Shown piece by piece: positions 23,069 through 34,365 of a stretch of 64,000 bases of DNA. The notes below the pieces were generated by a model that ran no database searches, had not been told where the DNA came from, and saw only the letters and a program-made list of their open reading frames with translations. Source of the DNA: Neocallimastix lanati (nom. inval.) (taxonomy: Eukaryota; Neocallimastigomycota; Neocallimastigomycetes; Neocallimastigales; Neocallimastigaceae); NCBI GenBank assembly GCA_016946835.1, contig JACVTC010000111.1:242501-306500 (forward strand), read 5' to 3'. A program made the position numbers and the translations under genes. How positions within the stretch are numbered: position 1 is the first letter of the stretch; each line of letters opens with the position of its first letter.

Positions 23069-26000
23069 ATGGAAGAAGATACCTTTTTAAATGCCAGTGC
23101 TACCAATAAAGATGGATTCGCTGGAGATCGTCGTTACTTTAAAGGATTTTTAGCAAAAATGAATCTAATATTCATGCTTGATCCCGAACGATTTAATAAT
23201 GATCCAATAAAGGTTGCGTATATCATTTCTAGACTCTACGGCTCTGCAATGAACTGGGCTGCTACTTTAATTGAAAATAACGATCCATGTTTAAATAATT
23301 ATCAACAATTCACCTCAAGATTTAAGGCTACTTTTGGGAGCTACGATTCGACTTTCATTGCTAACCAGAAATTGAAGACAATTAAACAAAGACGCATCGG
23401 TGAAATAACAAACTATATTCTCGAATTCAATAGATATTCTGACGAATCTTCGTGGAATGAAGAAGCTAAAATGGATGCTTTCCTCAATGGACTTAACGAT
23501 CAAATTGCTACCAAAATATATGAAATGTTTCCAGGACCAAGATCTCTTTTCGCATTACAAACTATTGCCTCTAGACTAGATAGTCGTATTGCTGCGCATA
23601 GACAATTTTCTAATCCACAAAACAGATCAAATAATAATAATAATAATGATAACAGAAATAATAACAGAAACAATAATAATAGAAGACAAAATAAAGGGAA
23701 AAAGCCTTTCAAATTCAATACCCGAGGTCCTTTGTCTAATGAAGAAAAGGAAAGAAGAAGAAAAGAACATCTTTGTGCCTATTGTGGATCAGCTAACCAT
23801 TCCCTTGACCATTGCCCACTAGTAAACAGAAATAAAGCCTCTTCAAGCAGTTCTCATATCACTAATCTTGAACCTAAAACCATTCCAAGAATAAGAATTT
23901 CTGATCAACCCGATGTAAAGCTACCAATTTTTGAATTCTCTCTTAATGTTTCCAATATTTCTACAAAAACTAAAATTCTTCTGGACTGCGGCTCTCAACT
24001 TAATTTAATGGATGTATACTTCGCAAAAGAAAACAATATTCCTTACTCTAGTGAATGTAATCTCCCTAATGTATCTGGAATCGGCGGTATTCAGTCAATC
24101 ATAGGTAAAACTGCACCAATATCCTTAAAATATAAAAACCACATATGTAAAACAAGTTTCTATGTTGTTGACCTTCCTTCGTATTGTGCTATTTTAGGCA
24201 TTGACTGGCTAGAAACTCATAATCCCACTATAGACTTTGCCTCAAAAGAACTCTCTTTCAAATCCAACTATTGTATTTCCAATTGTCTTGTACTTCCCAG
24301 CGCCTTCACTACTTATGTTCCTTTAAATACTATTAAAAAGAATGATAAAAAAGAAGAAGATAAAGAAAGTAATAAAATAAATAAATCGTTACCAAAGAAA
24401 TTACTTCCATTTAAGGATGTCTTTAGCGAAATATATGCGAATGAATTACCTCCCCATAGACCTTATGATTGTGAAATAAAACTTATGCCTAATACTGTTC
24501 TTTTCTATGGACCTATTTACCCTTTAACAGAAAAAGAATCTACTACACTTAAAGAATATATAGATGAAATGTTAGCAAAAGGATTCATAAGAAAATCTAA
24601 ATCCCCTGCTGGTGCATCCGTTTTCTTTGTACTTAAAAAGAATGGTGAATTAAGGATGGTTGTTGACTACCGACATTTGAACGATATTACAATTCGCGAT
24701 TCTTACCCTTTGCCATTAATCAATGACATGCTCGAACACCTTGCCAAAGGAAAAGTCTTTTCAAAACTCGATCTTCGATCTGCCTATAATCTTGTCAGAA
24801 TAAAAGAAGGAGATGAGTACAAAACAGCTTTTAACTGCAAATATGGTCATTTTGAATACTTAGTTATGCCTTTCGGTCTGAAGAATGCTCCTGCCGTATT
24901 CCAACACTTTATCAATGACGTTCTCGAAGATTTTCTCGGAAAATTTGTCTTTTGTTACATTGATGATATTATAATATTCTCTCCTGACTTAGAAACACAC
25001 TATGAACATCTTATTAAAGTTCTTTCAAAACTCAGAAAAGCCGGTTTGTACGCTAAACTCGAGAAATGTGAATTTTGCGTTCCCTATTTGGATTTCCTTG
25101 GACATAGAATTTCCTCTGATGGTATCCTTATGGACCCTAAAAAAGTTTCCTCTATTCTTGAATGGCCTGTTCCCACTGATATAAAACAACTCCAATCCTT
25201 CTTAGGACTTGCCAATTATTACAGACGTTTTATTCCAGGATTTGCGGCTTTAACACATCCACTTCATTCACTTTTGAAGAAAAATGAGAAATTCGTTTGG
25301 ACATCTGAAACTCAAAAAGCATTTGACGATTTAAAATCCAAATTTTCTTCTGATTCTGTACTCGCATACCCAAACCGTGATTTACCCTTTCTTGTCGAAA
25401 CAGATAGTAGTAATTTTGCTATTGGCGCTATACTTTCCCAAGCTTCTCAAAAGGACAATAAAATTCATCCTATTGCATTCTTCTCAAGATCTCTTACTGC
25501 TGCTGAGAAAAACTACCCAATTTATGATAAAGAACTTTTAGTAATCGTTGAAGCTTTAGAACAATGGAGACATCTCTTAAAAGGAACTTCAATCCCATTC
25601 ACTATTTTCTCTGACCATCGTAACCTTTTATACCAAAAGAAACCCGAGAAAATGTCACAAAGACTTGTTCGTTGGGCTCTTTTCTTATCAGAATTTAACT
25701 TCAAAATCACTTATCGTGCAGGATCTGCTAATGGTAAACCTGATGCACTTTCTCGAAGACCTGATTATGCATCAAATGAAGAAGAACTGTCCTCTGACAT
25801 TCCTTTCAACGTCTTAAAACCTGAAAATTTTTGCGCTACCACTTCCATTGCCTCTTTAAATGATCAAATACTCCATGAATACAAGAAAGATAAATATTAT
25901 AATGAAATCTGCAAAAAACTCAACTTTAACGAAGACTTCCCAGAATCTATTAAATTTTCTTTAAGCAACAACTTCTTACTCTTTGATGGAAAAATTTATG

Positions 26001-27271
26001 TTCCCCTTAACTGTCGTTCTTCCGTATTAAATATCTGTCATGACTCCCCATCTGCTGGTCATTTTGGTTTCAAGAAAACTTTCTCCTTAATCAATCGTGA
26101 CTTTTGGTGGTCATCTATGCAAAAAGATATTAAAGACTATATTAAATCTTGTGAAATCTGTTGTCGTTCAAAGGATTCTAGACACAAACCTTATGGATTT
26201 CTGAACCCACTAGAAATTCCTGACCGACCTTGGACTTCGCTTTCCATTGATTTCATCACTGATCTTCCTTCATCTAATGGATATACTTGTATTTTTGTTG
26301 TTCTCGATAGATTCACAAAAATGGGTCACTTCATCCCATTTCCTAATGTTCCTTCTTCTGAAGATACTGCTAAGGCATTCATGACTCATATTTTCAGACT
26401 TCATGGATTACCAAATGAAATTCTTTCCGATAGAGGTACTCAATTCACTTCTAAATTCTGGACTTATATTTGCAAAACTCTCAATATCTCAATGAAACTT
26501 TCTTCTCCCTTTCACCATCAAACTAACGGTTTAACGGAGAGGGTGAACTCCGTTGTAGAACAATTTCTCAGATGTTACTCTAATTTTAAAGGTTCAAATT
26601 GGTATAATTATCTATTCCTTGCTGAATTCTGCTACAACAATTCTATTCAAGAATCATTAAATAAATCACCTTTCTACGCAAATTATGGTTACAACCCTCG
26701 CTTCTCACCAGCTGTGCCAAGTTCTATTGATGTTCCGCGTGCTGAAGAATTTACAACAAACTTAGCGAAACTTTTCAAACAGTTAAAAGAAAATTTAAAA
26801 CAAGCAAGAATTAAACAAGAAAAATTCGCCAACCTACACAAAATTAAAGCACCTGAATTCAAAGTAAACGACAAAGTTTGGATAAACAGTTCACTCATAT
26901 TAAGAAATAAAAATAAAAAATTAAAACCAAGAAAGCTAGGACCTTATAAAATAATTGAAAAAGTCTCTCCAGTAACATACAAAATTGATTTTCCAAAAAA
27001 TATAAGAATACACCCAATTATTCATGTATCAGAACTTGAGCCATACTATAAAGACAATTTTAAAAGAAAAAAGGAACCTCCACCTCCAATTATAGTTAAT
27101 GATGAAGAAGAATATGAAGTAGAAGAAATACTTGATAAAAGAAAACATTATGGAAAGATTCAATATCTTATTAAGTGGAAAGGATATCCTTTATCTGAAG
27201 CATCTTGGGAACCGGAAGAAAACCTCAACTGTCCAGAAATACTCAAAAAATTTAATAAATCAAACAAATAA
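23069..27271 (+). CDS. E1 Gag-Pol polyprotein with chromodomain
   Basis: 1400-residue single-frame polyprotein of a Ty3/gypsy chromovirus. In order: Gag (about 1-230) with an Asn-rich stretch; CCHC knuckle [14 protein letters not shown] (236-249); protease with DCGS at 306-309, where Ser/Thr is usual before Gly; RT with [14 protein letters not shown] and catalytic YIDD (about 630); RNase H ([23 protein letters not shown]); integrase with an H-H-C-C finger (about 990-1031) and D, D, E in [17 protein letters not shown] and GLTERVNS; and a C-terminal chromodomain (about 1349-1390, [10 protein letters not shown] and [20 protein letters not shown]). Chromodomains steer integration to marked chromatin. 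Gag and Pol share one frame, as in Tf1-like elements. No lesion is visible except possibly the DCGS site. Confidence 0.95.
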   Translation: MEEDTFLNASATNKDGFAGDRRYFKGFLAKMNLIFMLDPERFNNDPIKVAYIISRLYGSAMNWAATLIENNDPCLNNYQQFTSRFKATFGSYDSTFIANQKLKTIKQRRIGEITNYILEFNRYSDESSWNEEAKMDAFLNGLNDQIATKIYEMFPGPRSLFALQTIASRLDSRIAAHRQFSNPQNRSNNNNNNDNRNNNRNNNNRRQNKGKKPFKFNTRGPLSNEEKERRRKEHLCAYCGSANHSLDHCPLVNRNKASSSSSHITNLEPKTIPRIRISDQPDVKLPIFEFSLNVSNISTKTKILLDCGSQLNLMDVYFAKENNIPYSSECNLPNVSGIGGIQSIIGKTAPISLKYKNHICKTSFYVVDLPSYCAILGIDWLETHNPTIDFASKELSFKSNYCISNCLVLPSAFTTYVPLNTIKKNDKKEEDKESNKINKSLPKKLLPFKDVFSEIYANELPPHRPYDCEIKLMPNTVLFYGPIYPLTEKESTTLKEYIDEMLAKGFIRKSKSPAGASVFFVLKKNGELRMVVDYRHLNDITIRDSYPLPLINDMLEHLAKGKVFSKLDLRSAYNLVRIKEGDEYKTAFNCKYGHFEYLVMPFGLKNAPAVFQHFINDVLEDFLGKFVFCYIDDIIIFSPDLETHYEHLIKVLSKLRKAGLYAKLEKCEFCVPYLDFLGHRISSDGILMDPKKVSSILEWPVPTDIKQLQSFLGLANYYRRFIPGFAALTHPLHSLLKKNEKFVWTSETQKAFDDLKSKFSSDSVLAYPNRDLPFLVETDSSNFAIGAILSQASQKDNKIHPIAFFSRSLTAAEKNYPIYDKELLVIVEALEQWRHLLKGTSIPFTIFSDHRNLLYQKKPEKMSQRLVRWALFLSEFNFKITYRAGSANGKPDALSRRPDYASNEEELSSDIPFNVLKPENFCATTSIASLNDQILHEYKKDKYYNEICKKLNFNEDFPESIKFSLSNNFLLFDGKIYVPLNCRSSVLNICHDSPSAGHFGFKKTFSLINRDFWWSSMQKDIKDYIKSCEICCRSKDSRHKPYGFLNPLEIPDRPWTSLSIDFITDLPSSNGYTCIFVVLDRFTKMGHFIPFPNVPSSEDTAKAFMTHIFRLHGLPNEILSDRGTQFTSKFWTYICKTLNISMKLSSPFHHQTNGLTERVNSVVEQFLRCYSNFKGSNWYNYLFLAEFCYNNSIQESLNKSPFYANYGYNPRFSPAVPSSIDVPRAEEFTTNLAKLFKQLKENLKQARIKQEKFANLHKIKAPEFKVNDKVWINSSLILRNKNKKLKPRKLGPYKIIEKVSPVTYKIDFPKNIRIHPIIHVSELEPYYKDNFKRKKEPPPPIIVNDEEEYEVEEILDKRKHYGKIQYLIKWKGYPLSEASWEPEENLNCPEILKKFNKSNK

Positions 27272-28153
27272 ACTTATATTTAGAAAATGAATATATAATA
27301 TTAATTATACAAAAATTTATATTTATTAATATCAAATTTATTTTTATTAATATTAATATCAATAATCTTTATTATTTTTACTTATTAATATAAATATTAT
27401 TTAAATTCATGTAACCTTATTATTAATAATGTATTTTTATGTTTATCATGTATTGAAATTTTACACCAAATAACTATTAAAATAATTTATATATTAAAAT
27501 AATTAAATAAAATTTTTTTAGTATAGTTTAGCCTAGTTTTGAGATTCGTCTGGTATCCGAATCCTAGAGGAGGACCATGTAACGAAACTCATAACTAGTA
27601 AATTAGTAACTATGGTTCAATGGTAAGTTACCATAACCATCGGGCTGAACCCTTAGGGTTCGACACCCACTCTTTCTAAATTTTAATAACTTTTTATTTA
27701 TTATAACTAGAATATTAAAGAAATTACTAGTGTTTATCGGTTAAACAATTGAACCGATAAAACTAGAAAAATCTATTTTATTAATATTTTTTATCATTTT
27801 TTATCTAAGATTCATTTTCTAGAAAGAAAACTTGTTTTCTTTAATTTTCTTTAATTTTCTTTTATTTCGAATAATTACTAATAACAACTGATAACTTAAA
27901 ATAATTAATTTTCCTGAAAAACTATAAATAGGTGTAAAATTTCATAATAAAATATTTTTACTTGTGCTTTTATTAATTAATTTTAAAGTAATTTAAAATA
28001 TTACAATGATTAATTAATAAAATAATAATTTATATTTTTACTAATAAAAAAAAAACTTATTTTAATAAAACATATTTTGAATTACTTTAGTGTCGAGAAC
28101 CTTTTGTGTAAAAAACCTTATAACAATCTTAAGTAACATTAAGATTTGTTACA
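27272..28153 (+). repeat. E1 3' region, polypurine tract and 3' LTR
   Basis: About 300 bp of AT-rich 3' sequence ends in GATTCGTCTGGTATCCGAAT and the polypurine tract CTAGAGGAGGACCA (27564-27577). The 3' LTR runs from 27578 to 28153. The block before the LTR is almost identical in E2 although the LTRs have diverged. Confidence 0.92.
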
Positions 28154-28158
28154 AGTAG

Positions 28159-29120
28159 GATCAAAAGGTTTATCATTAGTAATATTATTTAGTGTGCAAG
28201 GTGTGTTAGTTCTTTTATTTTGAGTAATTTTAAAATTACTCAATAAATTTTCAATAAAATTTGTTTGTGAAATTCGGTATTCGAATTTCGTTTGTTCAAT
28301 TGTAATACCTAGAAGATATTTTATAGGCCCATAATTAGAGATTGTAAATTTTGGTTTAATTTTATTGATTATATCATTTATTTCATAGTTACTACCACTG
28401 ATGATCATATCATTATCTACATATATACCAATTAAACAAATTATTTTATTATCTTTTAGTTTCCTAAAAATGCATGGATCGGATTTTAATTGATGGAAGC
28501 TTTGTTCTTTAATGAAGATAGAAATTGTTTCGAACTATTGTCTTCCAGGCTGCCTTAAGCCGTACAGAGCTTTATTTAATTTCCAAAATCCTTTTTGGTA
28601 ATTCTTATCTCCGGGAGGGATAGTGGTATATATGTCTTTATCAAGGTTAGCATTTAGATAGGTAGCTTTTATGTCTAACTGCTAGATATTCTATTTTAAG
28701 TAGGATGCAAAAGATATTATAAATTTTAGGATATCTGAATTCAAAGTAGGAGACTATGTTAATTCAAAATCAATACCAAATACTTGGGTAAATCCTAGAG
28801 CAACGAGTCTAGCTTTGTATTTTGTTATATTATTGTGCTCGTCTCTTTTAATCGTAAATACCCATTTGGTAGTAATTGTTTTTCTATTATTTGGTTCTTC
28901 TTTAACTATTGTCATAATATTGTTTGAATATAAGTTGTATAATTCTTCATTAATTGCTTTAATCCAGTGTTCTTTATTCTTACATGTTATTGCTTGATTA
29001 TAATTGAATGGTATATCTGATTCTATTATATTTATTGACTTATGATTTTCAGTACTATTTATCCTCTTATTTTCATTAAATAACGGTGTTCCTGTGCGTT
29101 TATTTAATATCACGTTATCA
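28159..29120 (-). pseudogene. Copia reverse transcriptase fragment
   Basis: Continues the copia pol interrupted at 20926. The minus strand gives RT N-terminal EHWIKAINEELYNLYSNNIM and TTKWVFTIKRDEHNNITKYK, then KARLVALGFTQ, a middle part with stops (QLDIKATYLNANLDKDIY; KLNKALYGLRQPGRQ), and SNYGPIKYLLGITIEQ. The catalytic motif reads YVDND instead of YVDD, and a TAG stands before QLDIKA. Inactive. Confidence 0.85.
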
Positions 29121-29219
29121 TAAAAATGAACATGACGTGACCGTATATCATTGTTTATTAATGAATTGTTATTTTTAATGCTATCAATTGCATTAATTAA
29201 CGTATTGTTAAAATTTCTA

Positions 29220-30534
29220 TGTGAAATCTAATTATTATTATTTGATGTATTAGATGTTGATTTTATACAATTAATATCCATATTTTCTTCTTCTTTATTG
29301 ATGTTATTATCAGACGGATTTATAGTGATATTGTTGGAATTAAAAAATTCAGGATACTTATAAATATGTAGACCAGAAGTGTCTTCCTTAAAAATTGTTT
29401 CTCTTACTAAATGAAATTTTTGGTCGGTTTTATCCATAATTATATAACAATGAGTGTCGAATTTTATCCCTAAAAATATTCCTTCCTTTGAATTTATATC
29501 TATTTTTTATTTTTTATTTTGTAAATTATTATAAAAAGCAGTGCATCCGAAAAACTTTAATTGGTGTAATATCGACTTTTGTGTTATAGAATATTTCATT
29601 TGGTATTAAATTTGAAATGCTTTTTCTTGGAGTTATATTGTATAAATGATTTGCATATATTGATGCAAAAGACCAAAGGTCTTTACTAAGTTTTGACCAA
29701 TAAATTAATGCTTTAACTGAGTTCATAAGAGTTTGGTTAAAACGTTCCGCGATGCCATTGTTTTCCGGATTGTACGGAGTAGAAAATATTTTCTTTACTC
29801 CAAGTTTTCTACAATATTTCTTTATTTTGGAATTGTTGTATTCTCTGGCATTATCGCTTTTAAAAAATTTTTATCTTATTACCGTGATGGTTTTCTACAT
29901 ATTTGAGAAAATATAGTATTGTGTTTACTGTTTCAGACTTTTCTTTTAGTAGATATATCCATGATTTGCAACTAAATTCATCATTAAATGTTAGTATATA
30001 TTTCATACCATCTATTGAGATCGGTTGAATTGGTCCTATCAAATCAGAGTGTATAACTTCTAATATAGTCGAAGCCATTGGAGTGATTTTGTTGTGGGGT
30101 TTCCTTTTTAATTTTGAAATTTTACAATCTAGGCATTGTTCTGTGTTTACATTATGTAAATTTAAATATTTATTAATGTCTGGTTGGTAAAAAATGCCCC
30201 AACCGTCTATGCCATAAACTTGTTTATTGTTCAATTGAGGATATTGGTTTTAAATTTGTTGCTTTTATTCTAACAATATTAAATTGATCTGGAAATATGA
30301 TGTCGATTATTTTATTGTTATTGTTAGTTAATGTTAATGATATTTTTTCGTTGATGTTGTTGATGCTTACATTGATTCCAGATTTTGCTAATTTTATCCC
30401 ACTAATTATGTTCTTATTGCTGTTTGTGGAATAATATACTTTATTTAAAGTAAATTTATGGTTATTTATTATTCCATGATATGTTCCATATCCTTCAAAA
30501 TGGCAAAGAGTATTATTTGCACATTTTATGGTAG
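29220..30534 (-). pseudogene. Copia integrase fragment
   Basis: Minus strand, in order: end of protease/linker (HFEGYGTYHGIINNHKFTLN); a pre-integrase and integrase core (CLDCKISKLKRKPHNK, VIHSDLIGPIQPISIDGMKY); after a frame break VKALIYWSKLSKDLWSFASI and NEIFYNTKVDITPIKVFRMH; and then a hydrophilic linker rich in Asn (29228-29437). The order and motifs are those of copia. Several stops interrupt it. Confidence 0.82.
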
Positions 30535-30940
30535 TGTAACGGAAACCTGGGTGTTCCAATACTAAAAGGACACTTAGAATAAGTAAACTAAACACAAGAA
30601 TTAGTAAACTCAAAATATTAATATTGGAGCACTTGATTCCTTTGTTGATTAGGAAGGTCGGTGCTGAAATATTAGTAATATTGGTTTTATTTATTATTTT
30701 ATTTATTTAATTATTTATTTAAAAATTGTTTTATTAGAAAGATGTTTTATTACTAATAATAATAAACTACGATAAAAGCAACGAAGAGAAATATTTTTAA
30801 GTGAAAATTCATACCTATTTATACTTTTTTCGGAAAAACAGTTTTCATGATTTTGAAAAATTATAGAATTGTGGAAAATTCGTTTAAAACCGATTTTTAG
30901 CCCCAAGATTTCTTTTTCTAAAATTTTAGGATTCGTTACA
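30535..30940 (-). mobile_element. Solo LTR of a chromovirus related to E1 and E2
   Basis: A 406-bp LTR with TGTAAC/GTTACA ends is flanked by GGTAG at 30530-30534 and 30941-30945, so it is an insertion in copia protease sequence followed by LTR-LTR recombination. On the minus strand it has TATAAATAGG (plus 30814-30823) and, about 42 nt later, TTGCTTTTAT, resembling the E1 self-priming site. Open frames crossing it have no meaning. Confidence 0.9.
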
Positions 30941-31158
30941 GGTAGTCTTATTTTCTGTGTAATCCTCCAGTATATTTTTATTATTTATGATATGTTCGCT
31001 GGCCCCTGTGTCATAAGTCCAAGTCGTATAATTATCTTCATTTTGTGTTGGCGCTTCATCATGTTCCAGATTGTTTATAGATGGACCAAACATCGTTTGT
31101 ATCTCATCATAACACAGTGTTTTGTCCTTGTAATTCTCTTCATCGATTTCTATATTAT
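30941..31158 (-). pseudogene. Copia protease fragment
   Basis: The minus strand encodes NLEHDEAPTQNEDNYTTWTY followed by DTGASEHI, the active site of copia proteases, and NNKNILEDYTENK. The 5' part of the exon continues beyond E2 at 46218-46257. The catalytic DTG is intact here although the element as a whole is broken. Confidence 0.85.
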
Positions 31159-31656
31159 TGTAACGTGAATTCGGGGCGTAACCCGAAATAATTAACACCA
31201 CTAGGTTTGTATAAAAAAATAAATAATAAGTAAATAGTTTTTTAATAAAAAGGAATTTATTATTTTTTAAAAGTTAAAATTTATTTTTATTTTTTTTTTT
31301 TATTTATTAATTAAAAATTTGTAATTAAATTACTTATTAAATAATTAATAAAAAACACGATTTTTTAAAAATATTTTTTGAAGAAAAATTCACTCGTATT
31401 TATACAAAAAATTTTCAAAAGAAATTTTTTATGATGTAATTTTAAACCAATTAAGATAATTTGATAAAACTTTTGATAAAAAAATTTTTTTTGATAAGAT
31501 AAGAACTTTTTAAAATAATTTTTGATAAGATAAGAATTTTTTAAAATAAATTTTTTTTATAAAAAGAAATTATGCGGATTTGAACTCGAGAAGTTCAAAT
31601 CGGTGACTTAGTTATTAACTACTAAGACAAGTTAATTATTTTTAAGATTCGTTACA
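31159..31656 (-). repeat. E2 3' LTR
   Basis: 498 bp. The minus-strand TATA box TATAAATACG maps to plus 31395-31404. A tRNA-like module, with A-box-like TGTCTTAGTAG (plus 31619-31629) and B-box-like GAGTTCAAATC (plus 31577-31587), sits near the LTR start as in E1. The hairpin TTCGGG/CCCGAA lies near 31172. The adjoining polypurine tract is TCCTCGAGGAGGACCA (plus 31657-31672). Confidence 0.9.
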
Positions 31657-31929
31657 TGGTCCTCCTCGAGGATTCGGATACCAGACGAATCTAATTCTAA
31701 ACTAAAATTAATTTTTAATATACTAACGAGTGAACTTTTTACATTTAACATACATGAATTAAAAATATTTAATAAATTTAACTATATTAAAAGATAAAAT
31801 AATTTTTTTTTTTTTTTTTTTTTTTTAAAATAATTTGATATTAATAAAATATTTAAATTCAATTTTGATATAAATAAGAGTTTAGATATAATTAATAAAA
31901 TAAAATAAAATAAAATAAAATATTTTTTG

Positions 31930-33543
31930 TTATTTATCCCTTGAATTGAAATCCTTAAGAAGTTCAGGACAATTTAAATTAGATTCGGGTTCCCATGAAG
32001 ATTCTGAAATTGGATAACCTTTCCATTTGATTAAATATTGAATTTTTCCATAGTAAGTTCTTTTATCCAATATTTTCTCGACTTCATATTCTTCTTCATT
32101 ATTGACTATTACTGGTGGTGGTGGTTGATTTCTTCCAAAAGTATCTTCGTAGTAGGGTTCAAGTTCTGAGACATGAATAATGGGATGAATTCGTAATTTC
32201 TTCGGAAGATCTAATTTATAGGTAACTGGTGATACTTTCTGAATGATTTTGAAAGGACCGAGTTTTCTTGGTTTAAGTCTCTTGTTCTTATTTCTGAGTA
32301 TTAAGGAGCTATTTAGCCAGACTATGTCGTTTGCTTTAAATTCTGGAGGTTTAATTCGGTGTCTATTTGCATATTCTTCCTGCTTTTTGCTTGCAGACTC
32401 TAAGTTCTTCCTTAATTCTTTAGATAGATCTGTTAAGTTCTTCACAAGTTCTTCAGCTCTGGGAACATTTATGATACTTGGAATTTCAGGAGAATGTCTT
32501 GGGTTGTAACCGTAATTTGCAAAGAAAGGAGAATAATTAGAAGATTCCTGGAGAGCATTATTGTAACTGAATTCGGCTAAATAGAGATAATTCTCCCAAT
32601 CTGATCCTTTGAAATTTGTGAAACATCTAAGGTATTGTTCTACAACGGAGTTCACCCTCTCCGTCAAACCGTTGGTTTGGTGATGGAATGGTGAAGAGTA
32701 TTTCATATTAATTCCAAGAGCTTTACAGATAGCAATCCAAAATTTAGAAGTGAATTGGGATCCACGATCGGAAAGAATTTCATCAGGGAGTCCATGAAGT
32801 CTGAAGATCGATTTCATGAAAGCAGAAGCGGTATCAATAGCAGAAGGGATATTTGCAAAAGGAATGAAGTGAGACATCTTGGAAAAACGATCAACGGTAA
32901 CAAATATACAAGTAAACCCATTGGAAAGTGGTAAATCAGTAATAAAATCCATAGAGACTGAAGACCAAGGACGAGAAGGGATTTCCAAAGGTTGTAAAAA
33001 TCCGTAAGGTTTATGTCGGAGTACCTTTGAACGACAACAAGTTTCGCAAGATCGGATGTAGTCTTGAGCGTCAGAGTTAAGGGAAGGCTACCAAAAGTCA
33101 CGATTTAAGAGATTAATAGTTTTTTTAAAACCAAAATGACCTGCGGATGGAGAGTCATGACAAATTTTCAAGGCTAAAGACCGGCAGTTGGGAGGAACAT
33201 AGAGTTTATTTTGGAAAAGTAAGTAGCTGTTACTAATTGAGAATTCCTTAATTTTTTGATGAGGGACAGGTAATTTCTTGTTTTCTAAGTAATCGCAAAT
33301 GGAATGATAAAATGGATCGGTTTTACATTCGGAAAGGATTTTTTCAGAAAATGTTTCAACAGAGACTGGAAAAGCAGAAAAGTTTTCTGGGCGGAGAACA
33401 GTAAATGGAATATCAGAAGTAGAAAATTCATAACTTAAAGCATAATCAGGTCTTCTTGATAAGGCATCGGGTTTACCATTGGAAGAACCTGAACGATATT
33501 CAATCTTGAAGTTAAATTCTGATAAGAAGAGAGACCAACGAAC
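31930..33543 (-). pseudogene. E2 RNase H end, integrase and chromodomain, with nonsense codon
   Basis: The minus strand covers the end of RNase H ([31 protein letters not shown]), integrase with zinc finger and core ([25 protein letters not shown]), and a chromodomain ([30 protein letters not shown]). It is about 70-80% like E1 by eye. A TAG at 33088-33090 replaces the second Trp of the NRDFWW motif, cutting the protein ahead of the catalytic core. Confidence 0.88.
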
Positions 33544-33854
33544 AAGTCCTTGCTTACCCTGATCGAAACCTACCCTTCACTGTTGAAACTGACAGAAGTA
33601 ATTTTGCAATCGGTGCTGTCCTTTCTCAAAAGACTCCTAAAGATAATAAAGTTCATCCTATTGCCTTTTATTCAAGATCTCTCTCTCCTGTTGAAAGAAA
33701 TTATCCAATTTACGATAAGGAACTTTTAGCTATTATTGATTCTTTAGAAAATTGGAGACACTTTCTAAAGGGTGCGACTCATCCTTTTATTATCTACTCT
33801 GATCACCGAAACCTGTTATATCAAAAGAAACCTGAAAAAATGACTCAAAGACTT
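33544..33854 (+). other. Inverted RNase H segment within E2
   Basis: This block of about 310 bp encodes RNase H on the plus strand ([60 protein letters not shown]), while all surrounding pol sequence is on the minus strand. Its flanks carry AAGTC (33544-33548) and GACTT (33850-33854), a 5-bp inverted microhomology. About 14 codons expected between RT and RNase H are missing. Confidence 0.9.
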
Positions 33855-34365
33855 AACCCCTGAGCTTCAATTGACCATACAAATTTAACGTTCTTTCTTA
33901 AAAGATGATTAAGTGGATGGGCTAACTTGGCAAATCCAGGAATAAATCTTCTATAATAATTTGTGAGTCCAAGGAAAGATTGAATTTCTTTTACGCAAGT
34001 TGGAGTAGGCCATTCAAGAATTGAAGAAATCTTTTTGGGATCCATAAATATACCTGTAGCAGAAATTCTATGACCAAGGAAATCTAAGTAAGGGACAAAG
34101 AATTCACATTTTTCTAGTTTCGCAAAAAGACCAGCTTTACGAAGTCTTTTGAGAACTTCGATAACGTGTTCAAAATGAGAAGACATATCTGGGGAGAAGA
34201 TTATAATATCATCGATATAACAGTAGACATATGTACCAAGAATATCTTCGAATACATCATTAATGAAGAGCTGGAAAACAGCTGGGGCATTTTTTAACCC
34301 GAAAGGCATAACCAAATATTCAAAGTGGCCATACTTGCAGGTAAAAGCTGTTTTATACTATCTCC
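33855..34365 (-). pseudogene. E2 reverse transcriptase C-terminal half
   Basis: Continuation of RT after a frameshift: [20 protein letters not shown], catalytic [42 protein letters not shown], ending at KNVKFVWSIEAQ where the inverted block begins. Compared with E1 the frame is lost at about 34362-34366, where GGAGAT is followed by AGTATAAAACAG: one base is missing from the expected GATGAGTATAAA-type sequence. Confidence 0.85.

Larger units (their letters stand above)
20927..28153 (+). mobile_element. E1: intact Ty3 chromovirus inserted in the copia element
   Basis: LTRs at 20927-21501 and 27578-28153 differ only by one T in a T-run, and the 5-bp duplication AGTAG lies at 20922-20926 and 28154-28158. 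A single uninterrupted 1400-codon gag-pol ORF lies between. Near-identical LTRs and the intact ORF point to a recent insertion and possible activity. Order: LTR, self-complementary primer site, 1.56-kb leader, gag-protease-RT-RNase H-integrase-chromodomain, polypurine tract, LTR. Confidence 0.95.

Noticed and set aside
30715-31168. Open frames on both strands around the solo LTR
   Set aside because: They cross the LTR border; the only meaningful coding is the copia protease at 30941-31158.
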